Of a stretch of DNA of 64,000 bases, positions 26,307-37,971 are shown one piece after another. How positions within the stretch are numbered: the stretch's first letter is position 1; every line of letters starts with the position of its first letter. A program made the translations under genes and the position numbers. Under the pieces are notes generated by a model, which worked only from the letters and a program-made list of their open reading frames with translations, was not told where the DNA came from and made no database searches. Origin of the DNA: Amycolatopsis viridis (GTDB lineage Bacteria > Actinomycetota > Actinomycetes > Mycobacteriales > Pseudonocardiaceae); assembly GCF_011758765.1 (NCBI RefSeq), contig NZ_JAANOU010000001.1:744001-808000 (forward strand), given 5' to 3'.

Positions 26307-27331
26307 CGGGTCCGGGTCACCTTGTGCAGCCCGCGCGGGCGGTCCGGGTCGAGCCCGCGGGCCAGCGCCAGCCCGAGTGCGATCCGCTGCACCGGCAGCA
26401 CCTCCAGCACCGGCGCGATTTCCTCGGCCACGGCCGGCACCGGGATGCGGACCGCGGCCGGCACGTCACCCGCGGACGAGCCCAGGGCCAGCACGTCCGC
26501 GCCCCGGTCGGCGACGGCGGTCAGCACGTCCGTCAGGGCGGCGGTGCCCCGGCCGGCGCTGGTGATCGCCAGCACGGCGGTCTCCTCGTCCACGGCCGCG
26601 ACCGGGCCGTGCAGCAGGTCCGCGCCGCTGTACGCACGGGCCGCCAGGTAGCTGGTCTCGGCGAGCTTGAGCGCCGACTCCAGCGCGGTCGCGTAGGAGT
26701 AGCCGCGGCCGGTGGTGATGATCCGGTCGACGAAGCGGTAGCGGTCCACCGCGCGCTGCACGTCGACGTCCAGGGCCTGCCGGGCCAGCGGCTCGATCTC
26801 CGCAGCAGCCACCGCGTCGCCACCCCGGACCGCGTCGACGAGCAGGTACAACGCGAGCAAGGTGGCCGAGTAGGTCTTGGTCGCGGCCACCGCGGTCTCG
26901 GTGCCGGCACCGATGTCCACGGACAGCTGGGCTGCGCCGCCCAGGGGTGAGGCCGGCGTGTTCGTCACCGCGACCGTCAGTGCGCCTTGCTTGCGCGCCG
27001 TCTGGGTGAACTCGAGCAGGTCGGGCGAGCCGCCGCTCTGGCTGACCGAGACGAGCAGCACGTCCCGCAGGTCGGGGCGTGCGCCGTAGAGGGTCACCGT
27101 GGAGGGTGAGACGAGTCCGGCCGGCAGACCGAGCAGGACCTCGATGAGGTACTTCGCGTACAGCGCCGCGTGGTCGCTCGACCCGCGTGCGGCCAGCAGT
27201 GCGAACCGCGGGGGCCGCCGGGCGATTTCCCGGGCGACCTGGGCGATTTCGGCGCGGCGGGCCACCAGTCCACCCAGCACGGCCGGCTGATCGGCGATCT
27301 CGGCGGCCATGTGCTGTCCGGGGTTGCTCAT
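26303..27331 (-). CDS. Double SIS-domain sugar-phosphate protein (GlmS/NagB-II-like)
   Basis: 342 residues, two SIS domains without the glutaminase domain of GlmS. RGSSDHAALYAKYLIE and VSQSGGSPDLLEF form the phosphosugar-binding loops of the first; GRGYSYATALESALKLAETS the second. Proteins of this kind act as glucosamine-6-phosphate deaminases or sugar isomerases. With the adjacent kinase it would feed amino sugars into fructose-6-phosphate. A DasR-like dre site lies just before its start. Confidence 0.85.
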   Translation of the reverse strand: MSNPGQHMAAEIADQPAVLGGLVARRAEIAQVAREIARRPPRFALLAARGSSDHAALYAKYLIEVLLGLPAGLVSPSTVTLYGARPDLRDVLLVSVSQSGGSPDLLEFTQTARKQGALTVAVTNTPASPLGGAAQLSVDIGAGTETAVAATKTYSATLLALYLLVDAVRGGDAVAAAEIEPLARQALDVDVQRAVDRYRFVDRIITTGRGYSYATALESALKLAETSYLAARAYSGADLLHGPVAAVDEETAVLAITSAGRGTAALTDVLTAVADRGADVLALGSSAGDVPAAVRIPVPAVAEEIAPVLEVLPVQRIALGLALARGLDPDRPRGLHKVTRTR

Positions 27332-27344
27332 CCCTGATCCCTTC

Positions 27345-27360
27345 GCAGGTCTAGACCAAT
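27345..27360. promoter_or_regulatory. dre-type DasR operator
   Basis: The sequence contains the perfect core GGTCTAGACC (27348-27357) and matches the known Streptomyces dre consensus ACTGGTCTAGACCAGT at 13 of 16 bases. It lies 14-29 bp upstream of the SIS gene start and in the gap shared with dasR. Confidence 0.85.
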
Positions 27361-27438
27361 GTTACCCCGGGCGCGCGCCCCGGTGGAAAGGGTAGTTTCA
27401 TCCTGCGCCAGGGGCGCGGTTCGAGGAGGAGTTCGGTC

Positions 27439-28167
27439 ATGTTGGAGTCACCTGCGCGCGGTCAGCGCGAGCCCAAGTACTGGGCGTTGAAGCAGCATCT
27501 GCTCGACCTGCTGGAGACGATGCCGCCGGGTTCGCCGATCCCCACCGAGCGCGCGCTGGCCACCGAGTTCGCGGTCTCCCGCACCACCGTGCGCCAGGCG
27601 CTCGCGGACCTGACCGCCGAGGGCCGGCTGCACCGCGTCCAGGGCAAGGGCACGTTCGCGGCCGAGCCGAAGCTGGCGCAGCGGTTGCAGCTGTCCTCCT
27701 ACACCGAGGACATGCGCGCGAAGGGCCGTGAGCCGTCGTCGAAGCTGCTGGAGGTGGAGGAGCTGACGGCCGAGCCCGAGCTGGCGAAGCTGCTCGGCAT
27801 CCGCAACGGTGCCAAGGTGCTGCGGATGCGCCGCCTGCGCCTGGCCGACGGCGAACCGATGGCGCTGGAGACCACGCACCTGCCGCTGGGCCGGTTCCGC
27901 GGCCTGCGCAAGCACGTGTCGGCGGGCGGTTCGCTGTACGCGGTGTTGCGGGAGCACTACGGCGTGGAGATGGACAGCGCGGAGGAAACCATCGAAACCG
28001 CCCTCGCCGGGCCGCAGGAGGCCGACCTGCTGGGTGCCGACGTGGGCACGCCGATGCTCCTGCTGTCCCGGCATTCGTTCGCCACGGACGGCAAACCGGT
28101 CGAATTCGTGCGGTCGATCTACCGGGGTGACCGGTACAAGTTCGTCACCACCCTGCGGCGCCCCTGA
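27439..28167 (+). CDS. dasR: GntR/HutC-family regulator DasR
   Basis: 242 residues. [47 protein letters not shown] is the GntR DNA-binding part; [31 protein letters not shown] and the C-terminal [20 protein letters not shown] closely follow Streptomyces DasR. In Streptomyces DasR represses amino-sugar uptake and links it to development and antibiotic production, with GlcN-6-P as inducer. The ATG is behind GAGGAG. Divergent from the kinase-SIS unit with a dre site between. Confidence 0.9.
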   Translation: MLESPARGQREPKYWALKQHLLDLLETMPPGSPIPTERALATEFAVSRTTVRQALADLTAEGRLHRVQGKGTFAAEPKLAQRLQLSSYTEDMRAKGREPSSKLLEVEELTAEPELAKLLGIRNGAKVLRMRRLRLADGEPMALETTHLPLGRFRGLRKHVSAGGSLYAVLREHYGVEMDSAEETIETALAGPQEADLLGADVGTPMLLLSRHSFATDGKPVEFVRSIYRGDRYKFVTTLRRP

Positions 28168-28335
28168 CCTCACAAGATCCCTTGACGTGTCAAGGAATCG
28201 TTAACCCGAGTCGGTCCACTGTGGACGATGAGAGTGGCTTCCGTCACCATCCCGCAACGCGGGGAGCATCTCAATCGACACACACGTTGGACACGACGGG
28301 GTAACCACGAGAGGGAGAGCGAACACACCGCGATC
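28168..28335. promoter_or_regulatory. Two palindromes downstream of dasR
   Basis: CCTTGAC-GT-GTCAAGG (28180-28195) is a perfect 16-bp palindrome 13 bp after the dasR stop; GTCCAC-T-GTGGAC (28214-28226) is a second perfect one. The first may be a terminator stem or an operator; the second matches a motif that recurs across the window. The remainder is leader of the following membrane protein gene. Confidence 0.55.
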
Positions 28336-29241
28336 ATGACCGAGGTGAAGGAAGAGAGCGGCGAAAAGAAGTCCGGGCTGTCTCCGGCGCAGGTGGTGGC
28401 GTCGGCGCTGGCCGCGGTGACGGCTGCCTTCCTGGGCTCCACGCTGGGCGTGGCGGGGACGGTCATCGGCGCCGGGATCGCGAGCGTGGTCACGACGGTG
28501 GGGAGCGAGATCTACCTGCGGTCGCTGCGGCGCACCCGCGCGGCGGCCCGGCGGACGGCCGAGCTGCTGGCGGTGGCGGAGACCCGGCAGCAGACGAACG
28601 TGGTCCCGCCGGTGGCGGCGCCGCGCTCGACCCATCCGCTGATCAGGCACCAGCAGCAGAACGGGACGACGCAGCGAAGACCGGCCGCGCAGCTGACGGA
28701 CGTGCAGCGCACCCGGGTGGTGCACCCGGTGGCGCCGCCGCCGCTGGGCGGCCCGACACGGCGCATGCCGGTCGCCGGACAGGGTGGGTCGGCGCGTGGT
28801 GAGCGCACCGTGTTCATCCCGAAGCCGGTGGACCCACCGGCCACCGAGGAGGCGCCGGCATCGGGGAAGAAGGCCTGGTGGAAGACGCGGTGGGCGCTCG
28901 CGGCGGCCACCAGTGTCGTGGCGTTCGTGGTCGGCATGCTGGCCATCACCGGTTTTGAGACCGCCACCGGGAGCACCGTGTCCGGCGGGACCGGCACCAC
29001 GCTGGGCCGGGTGGTCGGCGGATCCGGCGGGGGCGCCGAGCAGCGGAAGACCAGCGAGGTCCCGGCGAGTACGCGGAGCTCCACGCCGCACGAGAAGGCG
29101 CCGGCCGGCACGAGCAGCAGGCCGACTTCATCGAGCGAGGAGGAGACCGAGCCGCCCGTGACGACCACCCCGAGCGGCAGCGCGCGGCAACAGCCCTCCA
29201 CGGCCTCGCCGACGCAGACGACGGCGCCGACCAGCCCCTGA
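28336..29241 (+). CDS. Membrane protein with Ser/Thr/Pro-rich tail, unknown
   Basis: 301 residues. A Gly/Ala-rich hydrophobic region (about 19-55) and a clear membrane helix (about 186-207) are joined by a Gln/Arg/Pro-rich linker; the last 94 residues are Ser/Thr/Pro-rich and presumably outside the membrane. No enzyme motif. The ATG is chosen by the MTEVKEESGEKK start; the ribosome site (GGGAGAG) is rather distant, so the start is moderately sure. Confidence 0.65.
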   Translation: MTEVKEESGEKKSGLSPAQVVASALAAVTAAFLGSTLGVAGTVIGAGIASVVTTVGSEIYLRSLRRTRAAARRTAELLAVAETRQQTNVVPPVAAPRSTHPLIRHQQQNGTTQRRPAAQLTDVQRTRVVHPVAPPPLGGPTRRMPVAGQGGSARGERTVFIPKPVDPPATEEAPASGKKAWWKTRWALAAATSVVAFVVGMLAITGFETATGSTVSGGTGTTLGRVVGGSGGGAEQRKTSEVPASTRSSTPHEKAPAGTSSRPTSSSEEETEPPVTTTPSGSARQQPSTASPTQTTAPTSP

Positions 29242-29265
29242 CCCACCAGACCCGCGGTCGCGGAC

Positions 29266-29295
29266 GGGCCCTTCGCGAGGTTTCGCGGAGGGCCC
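29266..29295. terminator. Bidirectional terminator hairpin
   Basis: Twelve bases from GGGCCC at 29266 pair with CGCGGAGGGCCC ending at 29295 (one G-U), with a loop of 6. It lies between the convergent membrane protein gene and thiE and can end both transcripts. Confidence 0.7.
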
Positions 29296-29314
29296 GTTGC
29301 TGTGTTCGTGCCGG

Positions 29315-29971
29315 CTAGGGGAGCTGGGAGCGCAGTGCCCTGGCGGCCGCTGCGGGGTCGTCCGCCTCGGTGATCGCCCGCACCACGACGACCCGGGACG
29401 CTCCGGCCGCCAGCACGTCCGGCAGCCGCTCCGCGTCGATGCCGCCGATGGCGAACCACGGCCGCGCGGTGCCGAACTCCGCGGCCGCGCGCACCAGGTC
29501 GAGCCCCGGCGCGGGGCGGCCCGGCTTGGTCGGTGTCGGCCAGCAGGGGCCGGTGCAGAAGTAGTCCGCTCCATCTTCCACCGCCGCCGCCCGTGCCTGG
29601 GTGACGTCGTGCGTGGACAGGCCGATCACCGGCTCGTCGCCGATGATCCGGCGCGCCAGCGGCACCGGCAGGTCGTCCTGGCCCAGGTGCAGTACGTCTG
29701 CGTCCACCGCCGCTGCGATGTCCGCCCGGTCGTTCACCGCCAGCAAGGCCCCGTGCCGTGCGCACGCCTCCGCCAGGATCTCCAGCGCGGCGAGCTCCTG
29801 GCGGGCTTCCAGCGGCACGTCGTCCCGCTTGTCCCGCAGCTGCACGATGTCCACACCGCCGGCCAGTGCAGCGTCGGCGAACTCGGCCAGATCCGGCCGG
29901 TCCCCGGTGCACAGGTACAGCCGTGCCGTGTCGAGTCGCTTCCGGATCTGGTCCCCGCTGAGCCCTGGCAT
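29315..29971 (-). CDS. thiE: Thiamine phosphate synthase
   Basis: 218 residues, TIM barrel. Joins HMP-PP and thiazole phosphate to thiamine phosphate. [81 protein letters not shown] and [15 protein letters not shown] are the family landmarks, including the catalytic Lys and phosphate loops. Divergent from the thiOSG operon. Confidence 0.94.
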   Translation of the reverse strand: MPGLSGDQIRKRLDTARLYLCTGDRPDLAEFADAALAGGVDIVQLRDKRDDVPLEARQELAALEILAEACARHGALLAVNDRADIAAAVDADVLHLGQDDLPVPLARRIIGDEPVIGLSTHDVTQARAAAVEDGADYFCTGPCWPTPTKPGRPAPGLDLVRAAAEFGTARPWFAIGGIDAERLPDVLAAGASRVVVVRAITEADDPAAAARALRSQLP

Positions 29972-30010
29972 GGCCTGAACCCTATCTCGCGGGTTAGGGT
30001 GTGGTTGTCC

Positions 30011-30097
30011 GCACGGGAGCCCGGGTCACGGGCTGAGAGGGAGCTGGAGCGCTCCGACCGTGGAACCTGATCCGGATCATGCCGGCGCAGGGAGCGT
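30011..30097 (+). ncRNA. TPP riboswitch upstream of thiO
   Basis: The THI element is clear: GGGCTGAGAGGGAGC at about 30030-30044, then CCGACCGTGGAACCTGATC and CGGATCATGCCGGCGCAGGG up to 30092. The CTGAGA and ACCTGATC-GGATCATGCCGGCG cores bind thiamine pyrophosphate. The 3' end carries the ribosome site of thiO (CAGGGAGCG), so TPP binding probably blocks translation start of the thiOSG operon. Confidence 0.93.
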
Positions 30098-30104
30098 GAT
30101 TCTG

Positions 30105-31210
30105 ATGAGCAAGCACCACGTGACCGTCGTGGGTGGCGGTGTCATCGGCCTGTCCGTGGCCTGGCGCGCCGCGGCGGCCGGGCACCGCGTCACCGTCGTG
30201 GACCCCGCACCCGGCCGCGGTGCGTCCTGGGTGGCCGGCGGGATGCTGGCCCCCGTCACCGAGGCCTGGCCCGGCGAGGAGGAGTCGCTCGCCCTCGGCG
30301 AGGAGTCGCTGCGCCGCTGGCCAGATTTCGCGCAAGCGCTTGCGCACGACGGTGGCGACCCTGGGCTGTCCTTCGCGGGGACGGTCGTCGTCGCCCTGGA
30401 CCGCGCGGACGCCGACCAGCTGGACATCGTGGCCGGCTACCTGCGCTCGGTCGGCCGCGAGGTCGAGCAGGTCACCAGCCGCCGCTTGCGCGCGCTCGAA
30501 CCCGGGCTGGGCGCCGTGCGGGGCGGCCTGCTCGTGCCCGGTGACCTGGCCGTCGACAACCGCCGCCTGCTGCGCTCGCTCCAGGCCGCCGCGGTCGCCC
30601 GCGGCGCGGAGTTCACGGCCGGCGAAGCCATCGCCGTCGAACCGGGCCTCGTCCGGACGGCGCGCGGCGACCTCCGCTGCGATGTCGTGGTGATCGCCGC
30701 CGGCGCCCACAGCGCGCGGCTGCACCCGCTGCTGGCGCGCGGCGTCCGCCCGCTGAAGGGCGAGATCCTCCGGTTGCGGGCGCGACGCACCAGCCTGCCA
30801 CCGCCCGCGCGCACCGTGCGCGCCGTCGTCGAGGGGCGGCCGGTGTACCTCGTGCCGCGGGCGGACGGCGAACTGGTCCTCGGCGCGACCCAGTACGAGG
30901 CCGGGTTCGACGGGACCGTCACCGCCCGCGGCGTCCGCGAGCTGCTGGAGGGTGCCGAGCGGATCTTTCCCGGCATCGACGAGTACGAGCTGGTCGAGAC
31001 CGCCGCCGGGCTGCGCGCGGCCAGCGTCGACACGCTCCCGTTCATCGGGGACCTGGGGGACGGCGTCCTCGCCGCCACCGGTCATCACCGCAACGGTCTG
31101 CTCATGGCGCCGGTGACCGCCGACGCCGTGGTGGCGTGGCTGGCCGGGGAGAAACCGCCCGAGGAGGCGCTCGCGGCGGACCCGGGCCGGCTGGAACCAG
31201 GAGGGGTTTG

Positions 31211-31211
<1 letters not shown>
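30105..31211 (+). CDS. thiO: Glycine oxidase ThiO
   Basis: 368 residues, FAD-dependent DAO family. Oxidises glycine to the iminoglycine used for the thiazole ring. FAD motif VTVVGGGVIGLSVAWRAAAAGH at residues 6-27; RGASWVAGGMLAPVTEAWPGEE, GGLLVPGDLAVDNRRLLRSL and the C-terminal TGHHRNGLLMAPVTADAV are typical. The stop overlaps the thiS start (TGATG). Confidence 0.93.
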
Positions 31212-32177
<966 letters not shown>

Positions 32178-32263
32178 GAATCCGGACTTCACCTCGGCTT
32201 GCCGTGACGAGCCCGTATGGTTTACCGCACCCCGCACGGTCCGCGAGGCGAAGGAGCTCGAGA

Positions 32264-32695
32264 GTGGTTGAGTCAACCGAGGATGTCGCTGGACGGTTGT
32301 TCCTCGCCGTCGGCAGGCTGTCCCGGTCACTGCGGCAGGCCGGCACGCCCGGCCCCGGCCACGGCTCCATTTCCGCGCTGTCCACCCTGGTCGTGCTGGG
32401 GCCGATGCGGCTGGGTGACCTGGCGGCGAAGGAGGGCGTGGCGGCCGCGACGATGTCCCGGATCGTCGCCTCACTGGTGGACGCGGGCTGGGCGAGCCGC
32501 GAACCCGATCCGGTCGACCGCCGGGCGTGGCTCGCCACAGCCACCCCGGCGGGCGAGCGCATGCTGCTCGATCTGCGGTCCACCCGGGTGCACGAGCTGC
32601 AGAAACGCATCGACCGGCTGTCGCCGGAGCACCAGGCCGCGCTCGGCGAGGCGCTGCCGGCGCTGGAGGCGCTGCTGGCCGGCGAGGAGAGCTGA
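32264..32695 (+). CDS. MarR-family regulator
   Basis: 143 residues. Winged helix MRLGDLAAKEGVAAATMSRIVASLVDAGWASREPDPVDRRAWLATATPAGERM with the DxR wing. GTG start with AAGGAG seven bases upstream. It sits between thiG and the thiD pair but has no clear thiamine link. Convergent with thiD. Confidence 0.85.
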   Translation: MVESTEDVAGRLFLAVGRLSRSLRQAGTPGPGHGSISALSTLVVLGPMRLGDLAAKEGVAAATMSRIVASLVDAGWASREPDPVDRRAWLATATPAGERMLLDLRSTRVHELQKRIDRLSPEHQAALGEALPALEALLAGEES

Positions 32696-32712
32696 CGCCC
32701 GGCGGCCGGGCG
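32696..32712. terminator. Short GC hairpin between the MarR gene and thiD
   Basis: CGCCCG and CGGGCG pair around GCGGC immediately after the MarR stop; the neighbour thiD ends 5 bp further on the other strand. Weak but well placed to separate convergent transcripts. Confidence 0.4.
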
Positions 32713-32716
32713 CGGG

Positions 32717-33550
32717 TCAGCGGTTCTCGGGCGCGAGCCGCCAGAAGGCGGACACCGGGCCGACCTTCGCGCCCATCGGGTAGGAGTGGGCGACCGCGTT
32801 GCTGACGAACCACTTCCCGAACCGCGCGGCCTCCGGCACCGGCATGCCCCGCGCCAGACCCGCGGTCAGGGCGGAGGCCATCGCGTCCCCGGCGCCGTGC
32901 GTGTGCGGCGTGGAGAACCGCGGCCCCGGCAGTTCGACGAACGACCGGCCGTCGTAGAGCAGGTCGACGCACTCCGGGTCCCGCGTCAGGTGCCCGCTCT
33001 TGACCAGCACGTACTTCGGGCCGAGTTCCTTCAGCGCGACCGCCGCGTCGTGCATGCCGGCGCGGTCGGTCACCTCGAGCCCGGTGAGCAGGCGCACCTC
33101 GTCGAGGTTCGGCGTGATCACCGCGGCGCGCGGCAGCAGCAGGTCCCGCAGCGCGGCCAGCCCGGCCGCGTCGAACAGCGGGTGCCCGTGCATCGAGGCG
33201 GCCACCGGGTCGACCACGAACGGGACCTTGGTGTCCCGGCCGATCTCCGCCCGGTCACACGCGGCCGCGACCGCCTCGATGATCTCGGCTGAGGCGAGCA
33301 TCCCGGTTTTCGCCGCCTGCATGCCCATGTCGGCGGCGACGGCCTCGATCTGCCCGGCCACGATCCGCGCCGGGATATCGGCCCGGTCGTGCACGCCGAG
33401 GGTGTTCTGCACGGTCACCGCGGTCACCGCGACCAAACCGTGCACCCCGCAGGTCAGGAACGTGCGCAGGTCCGCCTGCAGCCCCGCCGCGCCACCGGAG
33501 TCGGATCCGGCGATGGTGAGGGCGGCAGGCGGACTCGCGTTCTGGCTCAT
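32717..33550 (-). CDS. thiD: Hydroxymethylpyrimidine (phosphate) kinase, copy 1
   Basis: 277 residues, ribokinase fold. Phosphorylates HMP and HMP-P for thiamine. ALTIAGSDSGGAAGLQADLRTF at the N-terminus and the anion-hole motif THGAGDAMASAL (GAGD, catalytic Asp) near the C-terminus; PVAASMHGHPLF and VITPNLDEVRLLTG are typical. Lies 25 bp downstream of a second thiD on the same strand. Confidence 0.92.
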   Translation of the reverse strand: MSQNASPPAALTIAGSDSGGAAGLQADLRTFLTCGVHGLVAVTAVTVQNTLGVHDRADIPARIVAGQIEAVAADMGMQAAKTGMLASAEIIEAVAAACDRAEIGRDTKVPFVVDPVAASMHGHPLFDAAGLAALRDLLLPRAAVITPNLDEVRLLTGLEVTDRAGMHDAAVALKELGPKYVLVKSGHLTRDPECVDLLYDGRSFVELPGPRFSTPHTHGAGDAMASALTAGLARGMPVPEAARFGKWFVSNAVAHSYPMGAKVGPVSAFWRLAPENR

Positions 33551-33575
33551 GCCTCCAGTGTCGCAAACGGGCCGA

Positions 33576-34390
33576 TCAGGCGAGCCGCCAGAACGGCGAC
33601 ACCGGCCCGACACCCCCGCCCAGCGGGTACGCCTCCGCCACGCACCGCTCGATGAACCGCTTGCCCTCGTCGACCGCGTCCGGCACGCCCAGTCCCTTGG
33701 CGAGGAACGCGGTGATCGACGAGGCGAGCGTGTCGCCACCGCCGTGCGTGTGCGGGGTGTCGATGCGGCGCGCGGACAGCTCGATGTACTGCACCCCGTC
33801 GGAGAGCAGGTCCACGCACTCCGGGTCGTCGTAGAGGTGCCCGCCCTTGACGAGCACCCACATCGGACCCAGGGCCAGCAGCGCCCGCGCGGCGTCGCGC
33901 TGGCTGTCCCGGTCGGTGACCTCGACCCCGGTGAGCAGCCGGACCTCGTCCAGGTTCGGTGTCACCAGGGTCGCGCGCGGGAACAGCTCGGTGCGGATGG
34001 CCTCCAGCGCCTCCTCGCGCAGCAGCGCGTCGCCGTGCATCGACGCCGCCACCGGGTCCACCACGAACGGCACGCTGGAATTCCGTCCGATGTGGACCTC
34101 GTCCAGGGTCTTGGCGACCTCGCCGATGATCTCCGCGGTGGCCAGCATGCCGGTCTTCGCGGCGTCCACGCCCATGTCCCCGGCGACGGCCCGGATCTGC
34201 GCGGACACCACGTCCGGCGGGATCTCGGTGAAGCCCTGCACGCCCAGCGAGTTCTGCACCGTGACCGCGGTGACGGCGGTCATCCCGTGCACCCCGCAGG
34301 CGAAGAAGGTGCGCAGGTCGGCCTGGATGCCCGCGCCACCGCCGGAATCGCTTCCGGCGATGGTCAGCGCGGTCTTCGGGGTGACGGTCA

Positions 34391-34391
<1 letters not shown>
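33576..34391 (-). CDS. thiD: Hydroxymethylpyrimidine (phosphate) kinase, copy 2
   Basis: 271 residues, closely similar to the neighbouring copy. ALTIAGSDSGGGAGIQADLRTF, FVVDPVAASMHGDALL and LVTPNLDEVRLLTGVEVTD are present. The anion-hole motif reads THGGGDTLASSI, with Gly in place of Ala in the GAGD motif but the catalytic Asp kept. ATG overlaps the thiC stop (TGATG), so it is the copy tightly coupled to thiC. The pair looks like a tandem duplication that has since diverged. Confidence 0.92.
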
Positions 34392-36146
<1,755 letters not shown>

Positions 36147-36221
36147 GTTGTTCGGTTGTCGGTCCGACCATGCCATGGCGCGCTCCAGACCTCAAGAGCA
36201 CGACGGTGAGACCGCTCACCG

Positions 36222-36470
36222 GTCGTGCTGCTGGTGGTGTTCGAGGCCGGGGCGCGGTGCGGGAACCTGGCCGGCGGCGGCTCGGCGCGAGCCGGTGCGG
36301 TGGTGGGGGTGTTCGTGCTGGTCCTCGCGCTGCAGACGCGCGTGGTGGTGGCCGGCGCCGGCGCGCGGTCGCGGTCTACCCGTCGATCTGCAACCTGGGG
36401 ATCAGCGCGGGAGCCTGGTTGGGCGGGCGCGCGTTGTCGGCCGGGGCGCGTGCTCGGTGGGCTGGCCGTG
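36222..36470 (+). pseudogene. Remnant of an MFS transporter, frameshifted
   Basis: One frame gives LLVVFEAGARCGNLAGG and VVGVFVLVLALQTRVVVAGAG; after about 36355 the thread moves to another frame giving AVAVYPSICNLGISAGAWLGG and RALSAGARARWAG. Together these match the last membrane helices of DHA1-type MFS exporters, where LQTRV is followed by NLG-x3-GAWLGG. No start codon or N-terminal half remains. It is a broken C-terminal piece lying between the thiC riboswitch and lysE. Confidence 0.55.
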
Positions 36471-37070
36471 TCAGCTCTCCACCGCCACCGCCATCGCCAC
36501 GCCGAACGCCACGAACACGCCGCCTGAGGACTTTTCCAGCCGCTGCCGGACGGTGGCGGTGCGCAGCCAGCGCCCGACGCGGGTGAGCGCGAGGGCGAGC
36601 GCGGTGTACCAGACGGTGTCGGTGAGCATCCAGACGAGGACGAGGAGCAGCAGCGGCAGCGGGCCCGCGGCGTGGGCGGGGACGAACTGCGGGAGGAACG
36701 AGATCGCGAAGACCCCGGCCTTCGGGTTGGTGACGTTGATCAGGAAGCCGGCCCGGAACCCGGCGCCCGGCCTGGGCTCGTCGACGGGGCCGTGGCGGCG
36801 GAGCAGCATCCGCGCGCCGAGGAAGACGAGGTAAACCGCACCGGCGATGCGCAGCACCGTGTAGGCGGTTTCGGACGCGACGAGCAGCGCGGAGATCCCG
36901 AACACCGCGGCCAGGCCCCACACCAGCACACCGGCCTCGATTCCGGCGATCGTGGCGAGCGAGTTCCGCCGGGAGCCGCGGGCGGACTGCTTGACCAGCA
37001 TGAGGGTAGCCGGCCCGGGCACGAGCGCGATGAGGAAGGCGGCGGGCACGAACGCGAGCACATTGGGCAT
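36471..37070 (-). CDS. LysE-family translocator
   Basis: 199 residues with six hydrophobic helices. ALVPGPATLMLVKQSARGSRRNSLATIAGIEAGVL at the N-terminus and FRAGFLINVTNPKAGVFAISFLPQFV in the middle are the LysE/RhtB signatures. Exports amino acids or homoserine lactone-like compounds; the substrate is unknown. ATG 37070 fits the family N-terminus and has GGGG upstream. Confidence 0.88.
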   Translation of the reverse strand: MPNVLAFVPAAFLIALVPGPATLMLVKQSARGSRRNSLATIAGIEAGVLVWGLAAVFGISALLVASETAYTVLRIAGAVYLVFLGARMLLRRHGPVDEPRPGAGFRAGFLINVTNPKAGVFAISFLPQFVPAHAAGPLPLLLLVLVWMLTDTVWYTALALALTRVGRWLRTATVRQRLEKSSGGVFVAFGVAMAVAVES

Positions 37071-37396
37071 CCCCGCACGGTGGCGGACCGGGGTCGCCCG
37101 CGGCAACCGCATTTCGGGCATGCTCGTCGCAGGCCCGCGACGAGGATGCCGACCAGTCGGCGCGCGTCGTAGGGGTGCTTGCGGTTCGCGCCCGCGGAGA
37201 TCTGGGAACTGCCCACGGGCCACGACGGCATGATCACGCTGCCCGCGGAGCTGAGTGAGCTGCTCCTGAAGCTCACCTGAGGGCCGCGGGCGGACGGGCC
37301 GGACCGCGGCTGACCACGGAGAACGGGCTTCTACGCTGCTGTCTTCATGATGGATGCCGCTATTTTGGGTAGGTCGAGCGAGGAGGTGGGGCGAGG
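37071..37396. other. 326-bp gap with a hydrolase C-terminal fragment
   Basis: From 37173 to 37280 on the plus strand, after an in-frame TAG at 37170, the sequence reads EIWELPTGHDGMITLPAELSELLLKLT-stop (given here in part), like the end of alpha/beta hydrolases with the catalytic histidine in TGHD. The body of the gene is missing, so it is a remnant. The remainder is the lysE and Uma2 leader sequence. Confidence 0.5.
37173..37280 (+). pseudogene. C-terminal remnant of an alpha/beta hydrolase
   Basis: Frame ending TGA at 37278-37280 encodes IWELPTGHDGMITLPAELS and LLLKLT, as at the C-terminus of many actinobacterial alpha/beta hydrolases, in which the H of TGHD is the catalytic histidine. A stop codon lies just upstream in frame and no nucleophile elbow is found. 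A short degenerate fragment; recognition is by pattern only. Confidence 0.45.
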
Positions 37397-37971
37397 ATGA
37401 GCAGTGCCGTGACGGGCTACGGCTGGGATTGGCAGGCCCTGCTGCGTACCTGGCAGGAGCTCGACGTGCCCGAAGGGTGGCGTGCGGAGATCACCGAGGG
37501 GGGAGTGACGATGACGCCGCCGCCCGGGAACGGGCACAGCAACATCGCGGAGCTGGTCAACCGGGCCTTGGTCCGTGCGGCGCCGGACGAGCGGGCTGTC
37601 CTGCAGACGCTGGGGATCGCCATCAGCGGGGCGAGCCGGCTGTACCAGCCCGACCTGGTGGTGGTTCCACGCCGTGAGCTGCTCACCCGCCCGGACACCG
37701 TGCCGGTCCCCGCGAAGACGGCGGAGCTGGTGGTGGAGATCGTCTCGCGAGGCAATGCCCGCACGGACGTGTCGAGAAGCTGTGGGCCTACGCGCAGGCG
37801 CCGGTTCCGCTCTACCTCCTGATCGACCGCTACACCGAACCCAAGCCGTCCGTCACGCTCTACTCCGACCCGGTGGACGGGCACTACCGCCGTTCGGAGC
37901 AGGTTTCCTTCGGCGAGCAGATCCGGCTGCCCGCGCCGTTCGGCCTGGCGCTGGACACCGCCGCCTTCTAG
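37397..37971 (+). pseudogene. Uma2-family endonuclease-like gene with a frameshift
   Basis: The first part (to about 37770) reads VPEGWRAEITEGGVTMTPPPGNGHSNIAELVNRAL...LYQPDLVVVPRRELL...AELVVEIVSRGNARTD, a PD-(D/E)XK-type Uma2 core with the D and E-x-V residues. The frame then shifts; the next frame continues EKLWAYAQAPVPLYLLIDRYTEPKPSVTLYSDP and ends TAG at 37969. One missing C (GACCGTGTC expected, GACGTGTC found near 37770) restores it. Either a real inactivating deletion or a sequencing error. GAGGAGGTGG lies before the ATG. Confidence 0.75.
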
